Assembly: GCA_029776225.1 (NCBI GenBank)
Contig: JAKOTR010000053.1
Location: 248,001 to 312,000, forward strand
Direction: 5' to 3'
Origin: Acidobacteriota bacterium
GTDB lineage: Bacteria; Acidobacteriota; Terriglobia; Bryobacterales; Bryobacteraceae
Length of the DNA: 64,000 nt
Below the pieces are notes generated by a model. It ran no database searches. It was given only the letters and a program-made list of their open reading frames with translations, and was not told where the DNA came from. The number at the start of each line of letters is the position of its first letter. The stretch's first letter is position 1. Made by a program: the position numbers and the translations under genes. Below are positions 42,950-53,435 of the stretch, in pieces.

Positions 42950-45559
42950 CTATGAGATCCCCGCGGTTGCGCCCACCCGCTCGGGCTCGGCCCAGGCGAT
43001 CAGGCCCGGCAGAAAGTCCTCCGTCAGATCGGGATGGTGGGGGCGCACACGGACCGTGTACCCGTGCAGTCCGCTGCGGGAGCACTGCACGCCTTGCGCC
43101 ACGAACACGTAGCGGCCCTCGGCATCCCGTCCGGCGGGTTTCATCGGCTCGCAGCGCGCATCGACAATCTCTCCCGAGGGACTCAGACGGCCCAGGTAAA
43201 GCTCGACGGCGACATCCTCCGGCGACAGATCGCCGAGGCGGATATGCGCGCGCGCCGTCATGCACGCGCCGACCGGCAGCGTATGCTCCGGGCCACCCTC
43301 GACCAATTCAATGCGCACCTGTGGCCAGCCCGCCTGCACCCTGGCGATGAAAGCCGCGAGGCTCCGCGCCTGGGCTCCCCCGCCGGCATCCAACCTGCGA
43401 AACCGCTCATGCGCCTTCAGGTAGAACTTCGTGGTGTAGTCGCTCACCATCCGGTGTGTGTTCACGTAATGGCAGAGTGAGGCGATGGAAGCCTTCATGC
43501 GCGCGACCCACTTGCGCGGGATGCGGTCCGGTCCGCGGTCGTAAAAGGTGGGGATCACTTCGCGCTCCAGCAGATCGTAGAGCGCCCCCGCTTCGACCTG
43601 GTCCTGGTAGTTCCGGTCATCGTAGGTTTCGCCTTTGCCGATGGCCCAGCCGATTCCTTCGGGCGGGGCTGGAAAGCTCCAGACCTCGTCCCACCATCCG
43701 TCCAGCGTGCTCAGGTTCAGCACGCCGTTAGCGGCGGCTTTCATGCCGCTCGTGCCGCTGGCCTCCAGGGGCCGCAAGGGGTTGTTCAGCCAGACATCCA
43801 CGCCCTGCACGAGGTAACGCGCCACCGCCATGTCGTAGTCTTCCAGAAACACGATGCGGCGGCCGAGTTCCTTCTGGCGTGAGAGGTTGACGATTTCCCG
43901 GATCAGCTCCTTGCCTGCCTGGTCGCGCGGGTGGGCCTTGCCGGCAAAGATCAACTGCACCGGGCGCGCCGGGTCGCTCAGAATGCGTACCAAGCGATCG
44001 AAGTCGCGGAGCAGCAGCGTGGCGCGCTTATAGGTCGCAAAGCGCCGTGCGAAGCCGATGGTCAGCGCATCGGGATCGAGCACTTCGCCGGCGGCTTCGA
44101 TTTGCTGCTGCGACGCTCCGAGGCGGATGCGCTGCGCCCTCACGTGCTCGCGCGCCCAGGAAACCAGGCGCTCCCGGCGCCGCTCGTGCGTGCGCCAGAG
44201 CTCTTCCGCCGGGATCGAGTAGACCCGGCGCCAGACGTCGCTGTTGGCGGGTTCCTCGCGCCAGCTCGGTCCGAGGTAGCGGTCGTAAAGCTGGTTCATT
44301 TCCTGGGAAATCCAGGAACGGAAATGCACGCCGTTGGTGATGTGGCCGATCGGCACCTCATCTACCGGCACGCCCGGCCACAGGCGCTGCCACATCCGCC
44401 GGCTGACCTCGCCGTGCAGCCTGCTTACGCCGTTCCGCCAGGAAGCGAGCCGCAGAGCGAGCACCGTCATGCAGAAATCGGTGTCGGTGGCACTGGCCCG
44501 GCCCAGCGCCAGAAACTCCTGCATGGATAGCCCAAGAGCGGAGGCATAGCTGGCGAAGTAGCGTTCCATCAACTCCGGCGAGAAATAATCGTGGCCGGCT
44601 TCCACCGGCGTGTGGGTGGTGAACACCAGCCCGGCGGAGGCGAGCTCGCGCGCCTCGGCGAAGGACATGCGCCGGACTTCCATCAGCCTGCGGATGCGCT
44701 CCAGGGCCAGGAAGGCCGAGTGCCCTTCGTTCATGTGATATACGGTCGGTTCCAGACCCAGCGCTTCGAGCGCGCGGTAACCGCCGATGCCCAGCACGAT
44801 CTCCTGGCGGATCCGCATCTCGCGGTCGCCGCCGTAGAGCTGGTCCGTGATGTCGCGGTCCTCGGGGTTGGGATTGCCCGCGAAGTTGGTATCGAGCAGA
44901 TAGAGCGATACACGGCCTACCTGCGCGCGCCACACCTGGGCCTTCACTACCCGGCCCGGAAAATCGACTTCCACGACGACCGGCTTGTTGTCCCGCCCCA
45001 GGGCCAGACTGAGCGGGAGGTTATGGAAGTCATTATCCGGATATTCTTCCTGCTGCCAGCCCGCCTGGTTCAGATACTGGCGGAAGTAACCCTGCTGGTA
45101 CAGCAACCCAACGCCAACCAGGGGGACGCCGAGGTCGCTGGCCGACTTCAGGTGATCGCCGGCCAGAATCCCCAGGCCGCCCGCGAAAATGGACAAGCAC
45201 TCGGTCAAGCCGAACTCGGCGGAAAAGTAAGCGATGAGAGGACCGTCGGGGCCTGGGCAACACTTTTTTTCGTACCACGACGGCTCGGAGAGGTAAGCTT
45301 CCAGGTGCGTCTCGACGCGCTTCAAGTGGGCGAGAAATGCGTCGTTTCGGGCAGCCTCTTCGAGTTTGTCCTGGTCGATGGCGCCCAGCATATAAACGGG
45401 ATTATGGCCGCTGGCTTCCCACAAGTCTCGGTCGAGACGCCGGAAGAGCTCGATGGCTTCGTGATCCCACGTCCAACGCAGGTTGTAGGCAACCTGGCGC
45501 AATCCCTCAATTCGGGAAGGCAAAGAGGGGATCACGCTAAACGTTCGAATCGGTAGCAT
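42950..45559 (-). CDS. glgP: alpha-glucan (glycogen) phosphorylase
   Basis: The enzyme releases glucose 1-phosphate from glycogen or maltodextrin. The 869-residue protein is of the long bacterial/archaeal type, with an N-terminal DUF3417-like domain (about 1-110, LRQVAYNLRWTWDHEA). The catalytic GT35 region contains YFSAEFGLTECLSIFAGGLGILAGDHLK, RFATYKRA, KAHPRDQAGKELI and the PLP-lysine region GTSGMKAAANGVLNLSTLDGWWDE. It complements glgC at 18 kb. TAGCAT lies 10 bases ahead of the ATG. Confidence 0.96.
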   Translation of the reverse strand: MLPIRTFSVIPSLPSRIEGLRQVAYNLRWTWDHEAIELFRRLDRDLWEASGHNPVYMLGAIDQDKLEEAARNDAFLAHLKRVETHLEAYLSEPSWYEKKCCPGPDGPLIAYFSAEFGLTECLSIFAGGLGILAGDHLKSASDLGVPLVGVGLLYQQGYFRQYLNQAGWQQEEYPDNDFHNLPLSLALGRDNKPVVVEVDFPGRVVKAQVWRAQVGRVSLYLLDTNFAGNPNPEDRDITDQLYGGDREMRIRQEIVLGIGGYRALEALGLEPTVYHMNEGHSAFLALERIRRLMEVRRMSFAEARELASAGLVFTTHTPVEAGHDYFSPELMERYFASYASALGLSMQEFLALGRASATDTDFCMTVLALRLASWRNGVSRLHGEVSRRMWQRLWPGVPVDEVPIGHITNGVHFRSWISQEMNQLYDRYLGPSWREEPANSDVWRRVYSIPAEELWRTHERRRERLVSWAREHVRAQRIRLGASQQQIEAAGEVLDPDALTIGFARRFATYKRATLLLRDFDRLVRILSDPARPVQLIFAGKAHPRDQAGKELIREIVNLSRQKELGRRIVFLEDYDMAVARYLVQGVDVWLNNPLRPLEASGTSGMKAAANGVLNLSTLDGWWDEVWSFPAPPEGIGWAIGKGETYDDRNYQDQVEAGALYDLLEREVIPTFYDRGPDRIPRKWVARMKASIASLCHYVNTHRMVSDYTTKFYLKAHERFRRLDAGGGAQARSLAAFIARVQAGWPQVRIELVEGGPEHTLPVGACMTARAHIRLGDLSPEDVAVELYLGRLSPSGEIVDARCEPMKPAGRDAEGRYVFVAQGVQCSRSGLHGYTVRVRPHHPDLTEDFLPGLIAWAEPERVGATAGIS

Positions 45560-45666
45560 ACCGTCCTGAATGCTAAGACATCGGCCGTATAAAGATCAAG
45601 CTTTAGGCCATTGCGGCGCAAGGCGTCAGTGGTGAGTCTGAGGTTGAGCAGCCGTCTCGGCGGCAA

Positions 45667-47280
<1,614 letters not shown>

Positions 47281-47296
47281 GACACTGGCAAACACT

Positions 47297-47318
47297 ATTG
47301 TACGCAGCCGTTATTGTA
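47297..47318 (-). promoter_or_regulatory. two TACAAT boxes 16 bases apart upstream of the GT2 gene
   Basis: Minus-strand TACAAT occurs at 47302-47297 and again at 47318-47313 within a repeated GTACAATA. The nearer one predicts a start near 47290 and a leader of about 10 bases before ATG 47280. Confidence 0.4.
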
Positions 47319-47349
47319 CATCACGTTCCGTCGTGGCGCCCCGGGAATT

Positions 47350-47835
47350 CTAGTCTCCGTGAGCCAGCGTCACAACAGCCTGCGCTTCGGCGGAAAGACC
47401 CTCTCCCACCGGACCCAGCCGCTCGGCGGTTTTGAACTTCACCGAGACGCGGGACACATCCAGACCGAGCGCGGCGGCGAGGCTTTCGCGGATGGCCGCC
47501 CGGTAATCCTTCAGCTTCGGGCGCTCCAGAATGATCGTAGAGTCCACATTCACAAGGCGGAAACCGCGGTCCGCCGCCAGAGCTAAAGCGTGCCGGAGAA
47601 AAGCCAGACTGTCGGCGCCCTTCCAGCGCGGATCCGTATCCGGGAAGTGCATGCCGATATCGCCGAGAGCCGCCGCCCCGAGCAGGGCGTCAGTCACCGC
47701 GTGGAAAAGCACATCGGCGTCGGAGTGGCCCTCCAGCCCGACGTCGGCCGGAATCCTCACCCCGCCAAGGATCAGCGGCCTGCCGGGCGCCAGACGGTGC
47801 ACGTCCCAGCCTATACCGGTACGATACTCAGGCAC
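47350..47835 (-). CDS. ispF: 2-C-methyl-D-erythritol 2,4-cyclodiphosphate synthase
   Basis: IspF forms the cyclic diphosphate in the non-mevalonate isoprenoid pathway. The 161-residue protein has the zinc-binding GIGWDVHRLAPGRPLILGGV, GHSDADVLFHAVTDALLGAAALGDIG and the C-terminal KFKTAERLGPVGEGLSAEA motif. It begins immediately after the ispD stop, giving an ispD-ispF pair in one transcript. Confidence 0.98.
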   Translation of the reverse strand: MPEYRTGIGWDVHRLAPGRPLILGGVRIPADVGLEGHSDADVLFHAVTDALLGAAALGDIGMHFPDTDPRWKGADSLAFLRHALALAADRGFRLVNVDSTIILERPKLKDYRAAIRESLAAALGLDVSRVSVKFKTAERLGPVGEGLSAEAQAVVTLAHGD

Positions 47836-48561
47836 TTAGGACGCCTTCGTGTGGGCTGCCTCCTCGGACAGGAACAACCTGGCCAGGTCCATGTCGGAAG
47901 GCTTGGTGATCTTGATGTTGCGGTCGCTGCCCACTACGACGGAAACCTCGACCTTCTCGAGCCGCTCGACCAGGCTGGACTCGTCCGTGCCAATGAAGCC
48001 GTCCTCTCGCGCGCGCTCGAAGGCTTCTTTCAGAAGGGCGTAGCGGAAAACCTGGGGCGTCTGGGCGAGAGTCAGCCGCTCGCGGGGGAGCGTGCCGTGG
48101 ATCTTGTTGCCGCGCACCTGCTTGACGGTATCCACCGGGATGATGCCGACGATGGCGGCTCCGGTCTCCGCCGCCTCATCGATCACCTTCTCAATGGTCG
48201 CCCGGTCGATAAATGGCCGTACGGCGTCATGAACGGCCACAAGGTCGGTATCCGGTTCCAGGACGGCCAGCGCGTTTTCGACGGACGCCTGCCGCGAGTC
48301 GCCGCCTTCCACGAGCTGGATGGGGACCGGCAGCGCCTCCTGCCGGAGCAGCCCGTCAAACCATTCCATGTCCTCGGGGCGCAACGCCACGACGATCTTC
48401 ATCACCCTGGGGATGGAAACGAATTTTCTGATCGTTTGCAGCAGGATGGGCGATCCATCCAGCAACATGAACTGTTTGCGGCTGGTGCCGCTCTTTTCGG
48501 CCGAGCCGCGGCTCATGCGCGTGCCGAACCCCGCCGCGGGGATTATGACCGCAACTTTCAT
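47836..48561 (-). CDS. ispD: 2-C-methyl-D-erythritol 4-phosphate cytidylyltransferase
   Basis: IspD couples CTP to methylerythritol phosphate. The 241-residue protein has VIIPAAGFGTRMSRG with the CTP-binding loop, KQFMLLDGSPIL, VVALRPED, LVAVHDAVRPFI and LAQTPQVFRYALL. The PIN/TRAM gene ends 45 bases upstream, so the order PIN/TRAM-ispD-ispF matches the yacL-ispD-ispF order known in Bacillus. TACAAT lies 12 bases ahead of the ATG, so an internal promoter is possible. Confidence 0.97.
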   Translation of the reverse strand: MKVAVIIPAAGFGTRMSRGSAEKSGTSRKQFMLLDGSPILLQTIRKFVSIPRVMKIVVALRPEDMEWFDGLLRQEALPVPIQLVEGGDSRQASVENALAVLEPDTDLVAVHDAVRPFIDRATIEKVIDEAAETGAAIVGIIPVDTVKQVRGNKIHGTLPRERLTLAQTPQVFRYALLKEAFERAREDGFIGTDESSLVERLEKVEVSVVVGSDRNIKITKPSDMDLARLFLSEEAAHTKAS

Positions 48562-48606
48562 CTTCGAGATTTGATTGTATCCCTAACCGTAGCTGTAGTG
48601 GGGGCC

Positions 48607-49704
48607 TTAGCCGTTCGGGGGCGCCGAAGCGGTGGCCGTTTGCTCACGCCGGTCGTGTTTCTCGGGCTGCGCCTTGTCGTAAACGGTGTGGATCCGCTCG
48701 TCGAAACGGCCGAAAATCATCTTTCCGGCGGTCGTCTGGAGCACGCTGGTCACGGTGATATCGATGGTCTTCGAAATCAGCCGCTTGGCGTTGTCCACCA
48801 CCACCATCGTGCCGTCGTCCAGGTAGGCCACGCCCTGGTTGTATTCCTTGCCTTCCTTCAGGATGAAGACGCGCATGGCCTCGCCCGGCAGAACGATGGG
48901 CTTCAAGGCGTTCGCCAGCTCGTTGATGTTGAGCACCTCGACGCCGTGCAACTGCGCCATCTTGTTGAGGTTGAAGTCGTTCGTCACGATCTTGCAGTCG
49001 TAGACCTTCGCCAGCTCGATCAGCTTCATGTCCACGTCGCGGACGTGCGGAAAGTCGTCCTCAAGGATCTGCACGTTCAACTGGGCCATCTTCTGGATGC
49101 GCTGGAGGATGTCCAGCCCGCGGCGGCCGCGGTTCCGCTTCATGGAGTCGGCCGAGTCGGCCACCAACTGCAACTCCCGCAGGACGAACTGCGGGATCAC
49201 GATCGTGCCGTCAAGAAAACCGGTCTCGGCGATGTCGGCGATGCGCCCGTCGATGATTACGCTGGTATCCAGGATCTTGAAGGCCTGCTTGCCGGACTTC
49301 TCGCCGCCGAACACGCCGCCGAGAGCGGCCAGGTTCAGCAGCTCGCCCTTGTTCGCTCCCACCACGAGACCGATGTAGGTCATCCACAGCAGGAGCAGAA
49401 TCTGAAGGAACGGCAGCACGGGGCTGCTTGGCTGGAGCGCCCACTGAAAGACAACGGCCATCAGTACGGCGCCGATGATGCCCAGCAGAGAGCCGATGGC
49501 GGACCCGATCAGCCGCTTCAGGCTGACCTCCCGCACCCGCATCTCAAACAGGACGATCCCGATTCCCACCGCCAGCCCGGCAAATCCCCCGGCGACCCGT
49601 TGGGCCAGCGTCAACTCCCCGGCAGTCTGAAATGGGGAAAGAAAGTAACCGACGAAGCCGAGGAGCAAAACAAAGAAAACACGGATAATCAGTATATTCG
49701 TCAT
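48607..49704 (-). CDS. YacL-like membrane protein with PIN and TRAM domains
   Basis: The 365-residue protein has four membrane helices in the first 125 residues ([73 protein letters not shown]), a PIN nuclease-like domain (about 140-260; [26 protein letters not shown]) and a TRAM-like RNA-binding domain (about 265-330). PIN acidic residues appear intact, so RNA cleavage is possible, but no substrate is established for the family. The synteny with ispD-ispF supports the YacL assignment. ATG 49704 has GAGG upstream. Confidence 0.9.
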   Translation of the reverse strand: MTNILIIRVFFVLLLGFVGYFLSPFQTAGELTLAQRVAGGFAGLAVGIGIVLFEMRVREVSLKRLIGSAIGSLLGIIGAVLMAVVFQWALQPSSPVLPFLQILLLLWMTYIGLVVGANKGELLNLAALGGVFGGEKSGKQAFKILDTSVIIDGRIADIAETGFLDGTIVIPQFVLRELQLVADSADSMKRNRGRRGLDILQRIQKMAQLNVQILEDDFPHVRDVDMKLIELAKVYDCKIVTNDFNLNKMAQLHGVEVLNINELANALKPIVLPGEAMRVFILKEGKEYNQGVAYLDDGTMVVVDNAKRLISKTIDITVTSVLQTTAGKMIFGRFDERIHTVYDKAQPEKHDRREQTATASAPPNG

Positions 49705-49905
49705 CAAACACCTGCCTCACCCTGTACCGGCCTGACCCAAGCCAACGGTGCGAACTCCCCATCGCCCGCTCAAGCCGGCACTCCCGTCTTGCCTTCCACA
49801 AGGCGGAAGGGTATGAGCTAATCTGCCGCTTCGCGGCGGCATAACGGGATTTACCCCGCCAGGAATTCTGGTGGGCGATAAAAATTAATAAACCGTAATT
49901 TTCTA
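49705..49905 (-). promoter_or_regulatory. AT-rich promoter and hairpin-rich leader of the YacL-like gene
   Basis: An AT-rich block (49878-49905) is followed on the minus strand by about 170 non-coding bases. These contain GCCGC-TTC-GCGGC (49825-49837), CCTTCC/GGAAGG (49792-49810, with the exclusive alternative GCCTT/AAGGC) and a CCAG/CTGG hairpin near 49858-49872. This may be a regulatory leader. I could match no known riboswitch, and GC-rich sequence forms hairpins easily. Confidence 0.35.
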
Positions 49906-50079
49906 TCCCGCGGGTTGAGTATACCACTATTCGACGCAGGATACCACGAAATTTAGAGCAGGCTGTTTGAATATTACAGATAACAGAGATCTTCGAAGGG
50001 TTCTGCGAGGGACTGTGGGACCGGGTCCTCCGCAGGCTGCGCTGCGCAGGCTGTCAACTCACCGGTCCAGATCTTACGG

Positions 50080-50445
50080 TTACAGAGCCTTTGCGAGTTC
50101 GGCGGCGAAGGCGCTCTTGGGCTCCTGGCTGGCCTTACCTTTCTTAGAATGCCGTTTGCCATGCGCCCGGCCATCGGCCCTCTGACCTTTGGGTTTCGGG
50201 GGCTGAGCGGGGTTGGCGCGAAGCAGTTTGCCTTCCAGCGGCGCGCGGTCGAAACGGCGAATGATCGCCTGCATCTCTTCCTGGTTCGGCGCGTCGATGA
50301 AGGCGAAGCCCTTGGATTCCTGAGTTTCGGGATTGCGAATCACCTTGATCGCGTCAGCGACCAGGGATTCCGACATAAGCCAGGATTGAATGTCATCCGC
50401 AGTCACCCAGGTAGGAAGATTACCGAGAAAAACTGTAAAACTCAT
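50080..50445 (-). CDS. RRM-type RNA-binding protein
   Basis: The 121-residue protein has a single RNA recognition motif. RNP2 reads TVFLGNLP near the start and RNP1 reads SKGFAFID at about residues 44-51. A basic Lys/Arg/Gly tail (about 75-121) should strengthen RNA binding. Such small RRM proteins occur in cyanobacteria and acidobacteria and are often tied to cold or stress. Minus-strand TAACAC lies 8 bases ahead of the ATG, with no Shine-Dalgarno sequence. The region beyond its stop, 49930-50079, shows GCAGGCTG three times but no gene. Confidence 0.9.
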   Translation of the reverse strand: MSFTVFLGNLPTWVTADDIQSWLMSESLVADAIKVIRNPETQESKGFAFIDAPNQEEMQAIIRRFDRAPLEGKLLRANPAQPPKPKGQRADGRAHGKRHSKKGKASQEPKSAFAAELAKAL

Positions 50446-50538
50446 TGATGAGCGTGTTAACTCCGTTGGTTGGAATTTGGGGGATCAACTCGTGGGCGTC
50501 CGTCCTATCTGATCTTAACAAAGGCACACCACGGTTGC

Positions 50539-50567
50539 AAAGGCCGGCGCGCGGATTCCCGGCTTTT
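50539..50567. terminator. hairpin between serA and the RRM gene
   Basis: GCCGG (50543-50547) pairs with CCGGC (50559-50563). A T-run follows on the plus strand and only CTTT on the minus strand, the direction of serA. It may terminate serA weakly. Confidence 0.35.
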
Positions 50568-50629
50568 AATTTGTGACGCGTGACCGCACCGTCCGGGTAC
50601 ACCGCGCGCCGTAGTTCCTTCAGCCGCAC

Positions 50630-52219
50630 TCATCCCAGATGGACGGCGCGGGCCACTTTCACCGCCGGGTGCTGCTTGAGCTGGGCGATGACGCTCTCGG
50701 GAACGCTCCCGTCGGTCTCCACCACAGCCAGAGCTTCCAGCGGCGCGCCCGGCTTAGGCGGGACATCGCCGCGGCCGAGCGAGAAGTTCGCGATATTGAC
50801 GCCGTTCTGTCCGAGCACGGTCCCCACATGACCGATGACCCCAGGCACGTCCTCGTTCTTCATGAACAGGAGGTCGCCGCTCAGCGGAGCCTCGCAGTAG
50901 ATGCCGTCCACCTGCATGAGGCGGGGCTTACCGAGGACCAGGGCGCCCTCGACGGTGATCCTGCCGAGGTCGGTCTCCAGCTCCAGGGTGACCGAATCCA
51001 CATGGGAGGCCTTGCTCGTGTGGCGTTCCTCGACGGCCAGCTCACGCTGCGTGGCGAGCTGCATCGCGTTTACCAGCGTGGCCCGGTGAGACAGCCACCG
51101 GTTCAGCAAGCCGACGAGGCCACCATTGCGGATGAGGTGCTTGCTGCCGTCGCCGATCTTACCCGAGTAAACAAGTCGCACGCTCTTGGGATTTCCCGTG
51201 GCGATCTGGGCAGCCAGACTGCCAAGACGCTCCGCAAGCCCGATGTAGGGGCCCACGGTGCGGTACTGCTCGGGAGTCAGCGCCGGCATGTTCACGGCGT
51301 TGATGGCGACGCCGTTCTTCAGGTACTCGACGATCTGCTCGGCGATCCGGAGGCCGACGATTTCCTGCGCCTCTTCGGTCGAGCCGGCGATGTGGGGCGT
51401 CGCCAGCACGTTATCGAAGGCGAGCAGCGGCAGATCGGGTGGCGGCGGCTCCGGCTTGAACACGTCAAGCGCGGCGCCCGCGACCTTGCCCGAGCGCAGG
51501 GCCTCGACCAGCGCCTCCTCGTCGATCATTTCGCCGCGAGCACAGTTGATGATGCAGACGCCGGGCTTCATCTGCTCGAAGGCCTCGCGCGAAAGCACCT
51601 TCCGGGTCTCCGGCGTAAGCGCCGTGTGAAGCGAGATGTAGTCGCTTTCGGCCAGGAGTTTCGGGAGTTCGACGAGTTCCACGCCGAGATCGGCCGCGAC
51701 CTGCGGGTTGACGTACGGATCAACGGCCAGAATGCGCATTTCGAAAGCCAGCGCCCGCCGGACGACCTCGCGGCCGATGCTGCCCAGGCCGATGATGCCG
51801 AGGGTCTTGCCCCGGACCTCGTGGCCCAGGAATTTTTTCTTCTCCCACTTGCCGGACTTGGTGGAAAAGCTGGCCTGCGGAATGGAACGCGCCAGGGCCA
51901 GCATGAGCGCGATCGTGTGCTCGGCGACCGAGATGGCGTTTCCGCCCGGCGTATTCATGACGAGTACGCCGGCCGCCGTGGCCGCATCCAGGTCGACGTT
52001 ATCCACGCCGACGCCCGCGCGCCCGATCACGCGCAGTCTGGGCGCCTTCTCGAGCACCTCTTTGGTGACTTTGACCGCGCTGCGGACGATCAGCGCGTCC
52101 GCCTCCGCGAGACAGTTCTGGTACTCCTTCGGGTTGGAAACCATGACGTTCCAGCCCGGTTGAGCCTTCAGCAACTCGATTCCGGCTGCTGCCATTGGTT
52201 CAGCGATGAGGATGTTCAT
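50630..52219 (-). CDS. serA: D-3-phosphoglycerate dehydrogenase (long form)
   Basis: SerA oxidises 3-phosphoglycerate in the first step of serine synthesis. The 529-residue length marks the long form with an extra allosteric-substrate-binding domain. The Rossmann loop is LGIIGLGSIGREVV. Catalytic Arg, Glu and His lie in INCARGEMID, the FKPEPPP region and TPHIAGSTEEA. The C-terminal ACT domain (DVPGVIGHVGTVLGQNGVNIANFSLGR) should bind serine for feedback. AGGAGG precedes the ATG, 10 bases after the stop of an aminotransferase gene. Confidence 0.97.
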   Translation of the reverse strand: MNILIAEPMAAAGIELLKAQPGWNVMVSNPKEYQNCLAEADALIVRSAVKVTKEVLEKAPRLRVIGRAGVGVDNVDLDAATAAGVLVMNTPGGNAISVAEHTIALMLALARSIPQASFSTKSGKWEKKKFLGHEVRGKTLGIIGLGSIGREVVRRALAFEMRILAVDPYVNPQVAADLGVELVELPKLLAESDYISLHTALTPETRKVLSREAFEQMKPGVCIINCARGEMIDEEALVEALRSGKVAGAALDVFKPEPPPPDLPLLAFDNVLATPHIAGSTEEAQEIVGLRIAEQIVEYLKNGVAINAVNMPALTPEQYRTVGPYIGLAERLGSLAAQIATGNPKSVRLVYSGKIGDGSKHLIRNGGLVGLLNRWLSHRATLVNAMQLATQRELAVEERHTSKASHVDSVTLELETDLGRITVEGALVLGKPRLMQVDGIYCEAPLSGDLLFMKNEDVPGVIGHVGTVLGQNGVNIANFSLGRGDVPPKPGAPLEALAVVETDGSVPESVIAQLKQHPAVKVARAVHLG

Positions 52220-52229
52220 GGATTGCCTC

Positions 52230-53402
52230 CTATGAAACCACCGTCGCTTTAGGCAGCGCCGCTTCGGCGTAGACTTTCTGGACCGCGGCCACTCCCGTTC
52301 CGAAGGTGACGGGGCGCCCGTTGGCAGCCAGAATGAGTTCCAGTTCCGCGATGACCGCGAACAGGTCGGCGAAATCGAAATAGCCGAGATGGGCGATGCG
52401 GAAGATCTTGCCCTTCATCGTGCCCTGGCCGTTGGCGATGATAGAGCCGAATCGGGTCCTAAACTCCTTGACAATGACACCCGAATCCATTCCCTCGGGG
52501 GCTTTAATGGCCGTAACCGAGGAGCCGGGCGAGTTGGGCGCGAACAGCTCCAGTCCAAGGGCAAGGGCGGCCTCGCGGGTGGCGCGGGCCAGCAGTTGGG
52601 CGTTTTCGACGAGCTTGTCCATGCCGAACTGCTTGATGTATTGGAGCGCGGCTCCGAGGGCGAGGATCAGGCTGGTGGAAGGTGTCCAGCTCGACTCTCC
52701 CGCATCGGCGCTCTTCTTTTCCTTCTTGAGGTTGAAATAGTAATGCGGCAGGTTGGCCGTTTCCGCGAAGCGCCAGGCTTTCGGGCTGATGCTCATGAAA
52801 GCCAGGCCGGGCGGAATCATGAAGGCCTTCTGCGAGCCGCCGATCACCACATCGAGCCCCCAGCCGTCGATATCGAGCGGCATGGTGCCGATGCCCGTGA
52901 TGGCGTCGATGACGAAGATGGCCTCCGTCTTGCCGATGATTTGCGCCATGGCGCGCACATCATGGGCAGCGCCGGTGGATGTCTCCGACGCCTGCACGAA
53001 GACGCCGCGCGCGCCGGGATTGGCGGCCAGCGCCTGTTCCACGCGCTCGGGGGAGACTACGTCACCGTATTCGGCCTTAAGCACGACAGCGTCGAGCCCG
53101 AACGCCGAGGCGATCTCAACCCAGCGTTCGCCGAACTTGCCGGCCGAACAGACGATCACCTTGTCGCCGCGCGAGAAGAGGTTCGAAACGGCGGCCTCCA
53201 TCGCTCCGGTGCCCGACGAACAGAACACCAGAACGTCGTTGGAGGTACCCAGCACTTCCTTCAAATCCTTGAGGGCAGCGCGGTAGACCGTACGGAAATC
53301 CTCAGTCCGATGATGGATATCCGACGCCATCATGGCCTGCAAAGAACGGGGATAGAGGGGGGTTGGCCCCGGCGTTAAGAGACGTTGTTTTCTGACGTGC
53401 AT
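52230..53402 (-). CDS. serine-pyruvate/alanine-glyoxylate type aminotransferase (class V)
   Basis: The 390-residue PLP enzyme starts MHVRKQRLLTPGPTPLYP, the standard family opening. SSGTGAMEAAVSNL, VIDAITGIGTMPLDIDGWGLDVVIGGSQKAF (PLP lysine) and the C-terminal RIAHLGYFD are typical. It is co-transcribed with serA, so it may act as the phosphoserine-forming or serine-forming transaminase in place of SerC; that role is inferred from context. A longer frame reaches 53612 but runs through the divergent YqeY gene. The start lies 19 bases after a TATTCT box shared with that gene. Confidence 0.93.
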   Translation of the reverse strand: MHVRKQRLLTPGPTPLYPRSLQAMMASDIHHRTEDFRTVYRAALKDLKEVLGTSNDVLVFCSSGTGAMEAAVSNLFSRGDKVIVCSAGKFGERWVEIASAFGLDAVVLKAEYGDVVSPERVEQALAANPGARGVFVQASETSTGAAHDVRAMAQIIGKTEAIFVIDAITGIGTMPLDIDGWGLDVVIGGSQKAFMIPPGLAFMSISPKAWRFAETANLPHYYFNLKKEKKSADAGESSWTPSTSLILALGAALQYIKQFGMDKLVENAQLLARATREAALALGLELFAPNSPGSSVTAIKAPEGMDSGVIVKEFRTRFGSIIANGQGTMKGKIFRIAHLGYFDFADLFAVIAELELILAANGRPVTFGTGVAAVQKVYAEAALPKATVVS

Positions 53403-53420
53403 AAAAGCTGGTGAATTCAC

Positions 53421-53427
53421 TAGAATA
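53421..53427. promoter_or_regulatory. shared bidirectional -10 element (TAGAATA)
   Basis: Forward TAGAAT ends 9 bases before ATG 53436 of the YqeY-like gene. Minus-strand TATTCT ends 19 bases before ATG 53402 of the aminotransferase-serA operon. The seven bases have the TAnnnTA form seen also at 33950-33956. Confidence 0.45.
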
Positions 53428-53435
53428 TCAAAGTC

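Noticed and set aside
49930-50079. Three copies of GCAGGCTG downstream of the RRM gene
   Set aside because: The copies are short and irregularly spaced in a GC-rich gap; too little to call a repeat family or attachment site.
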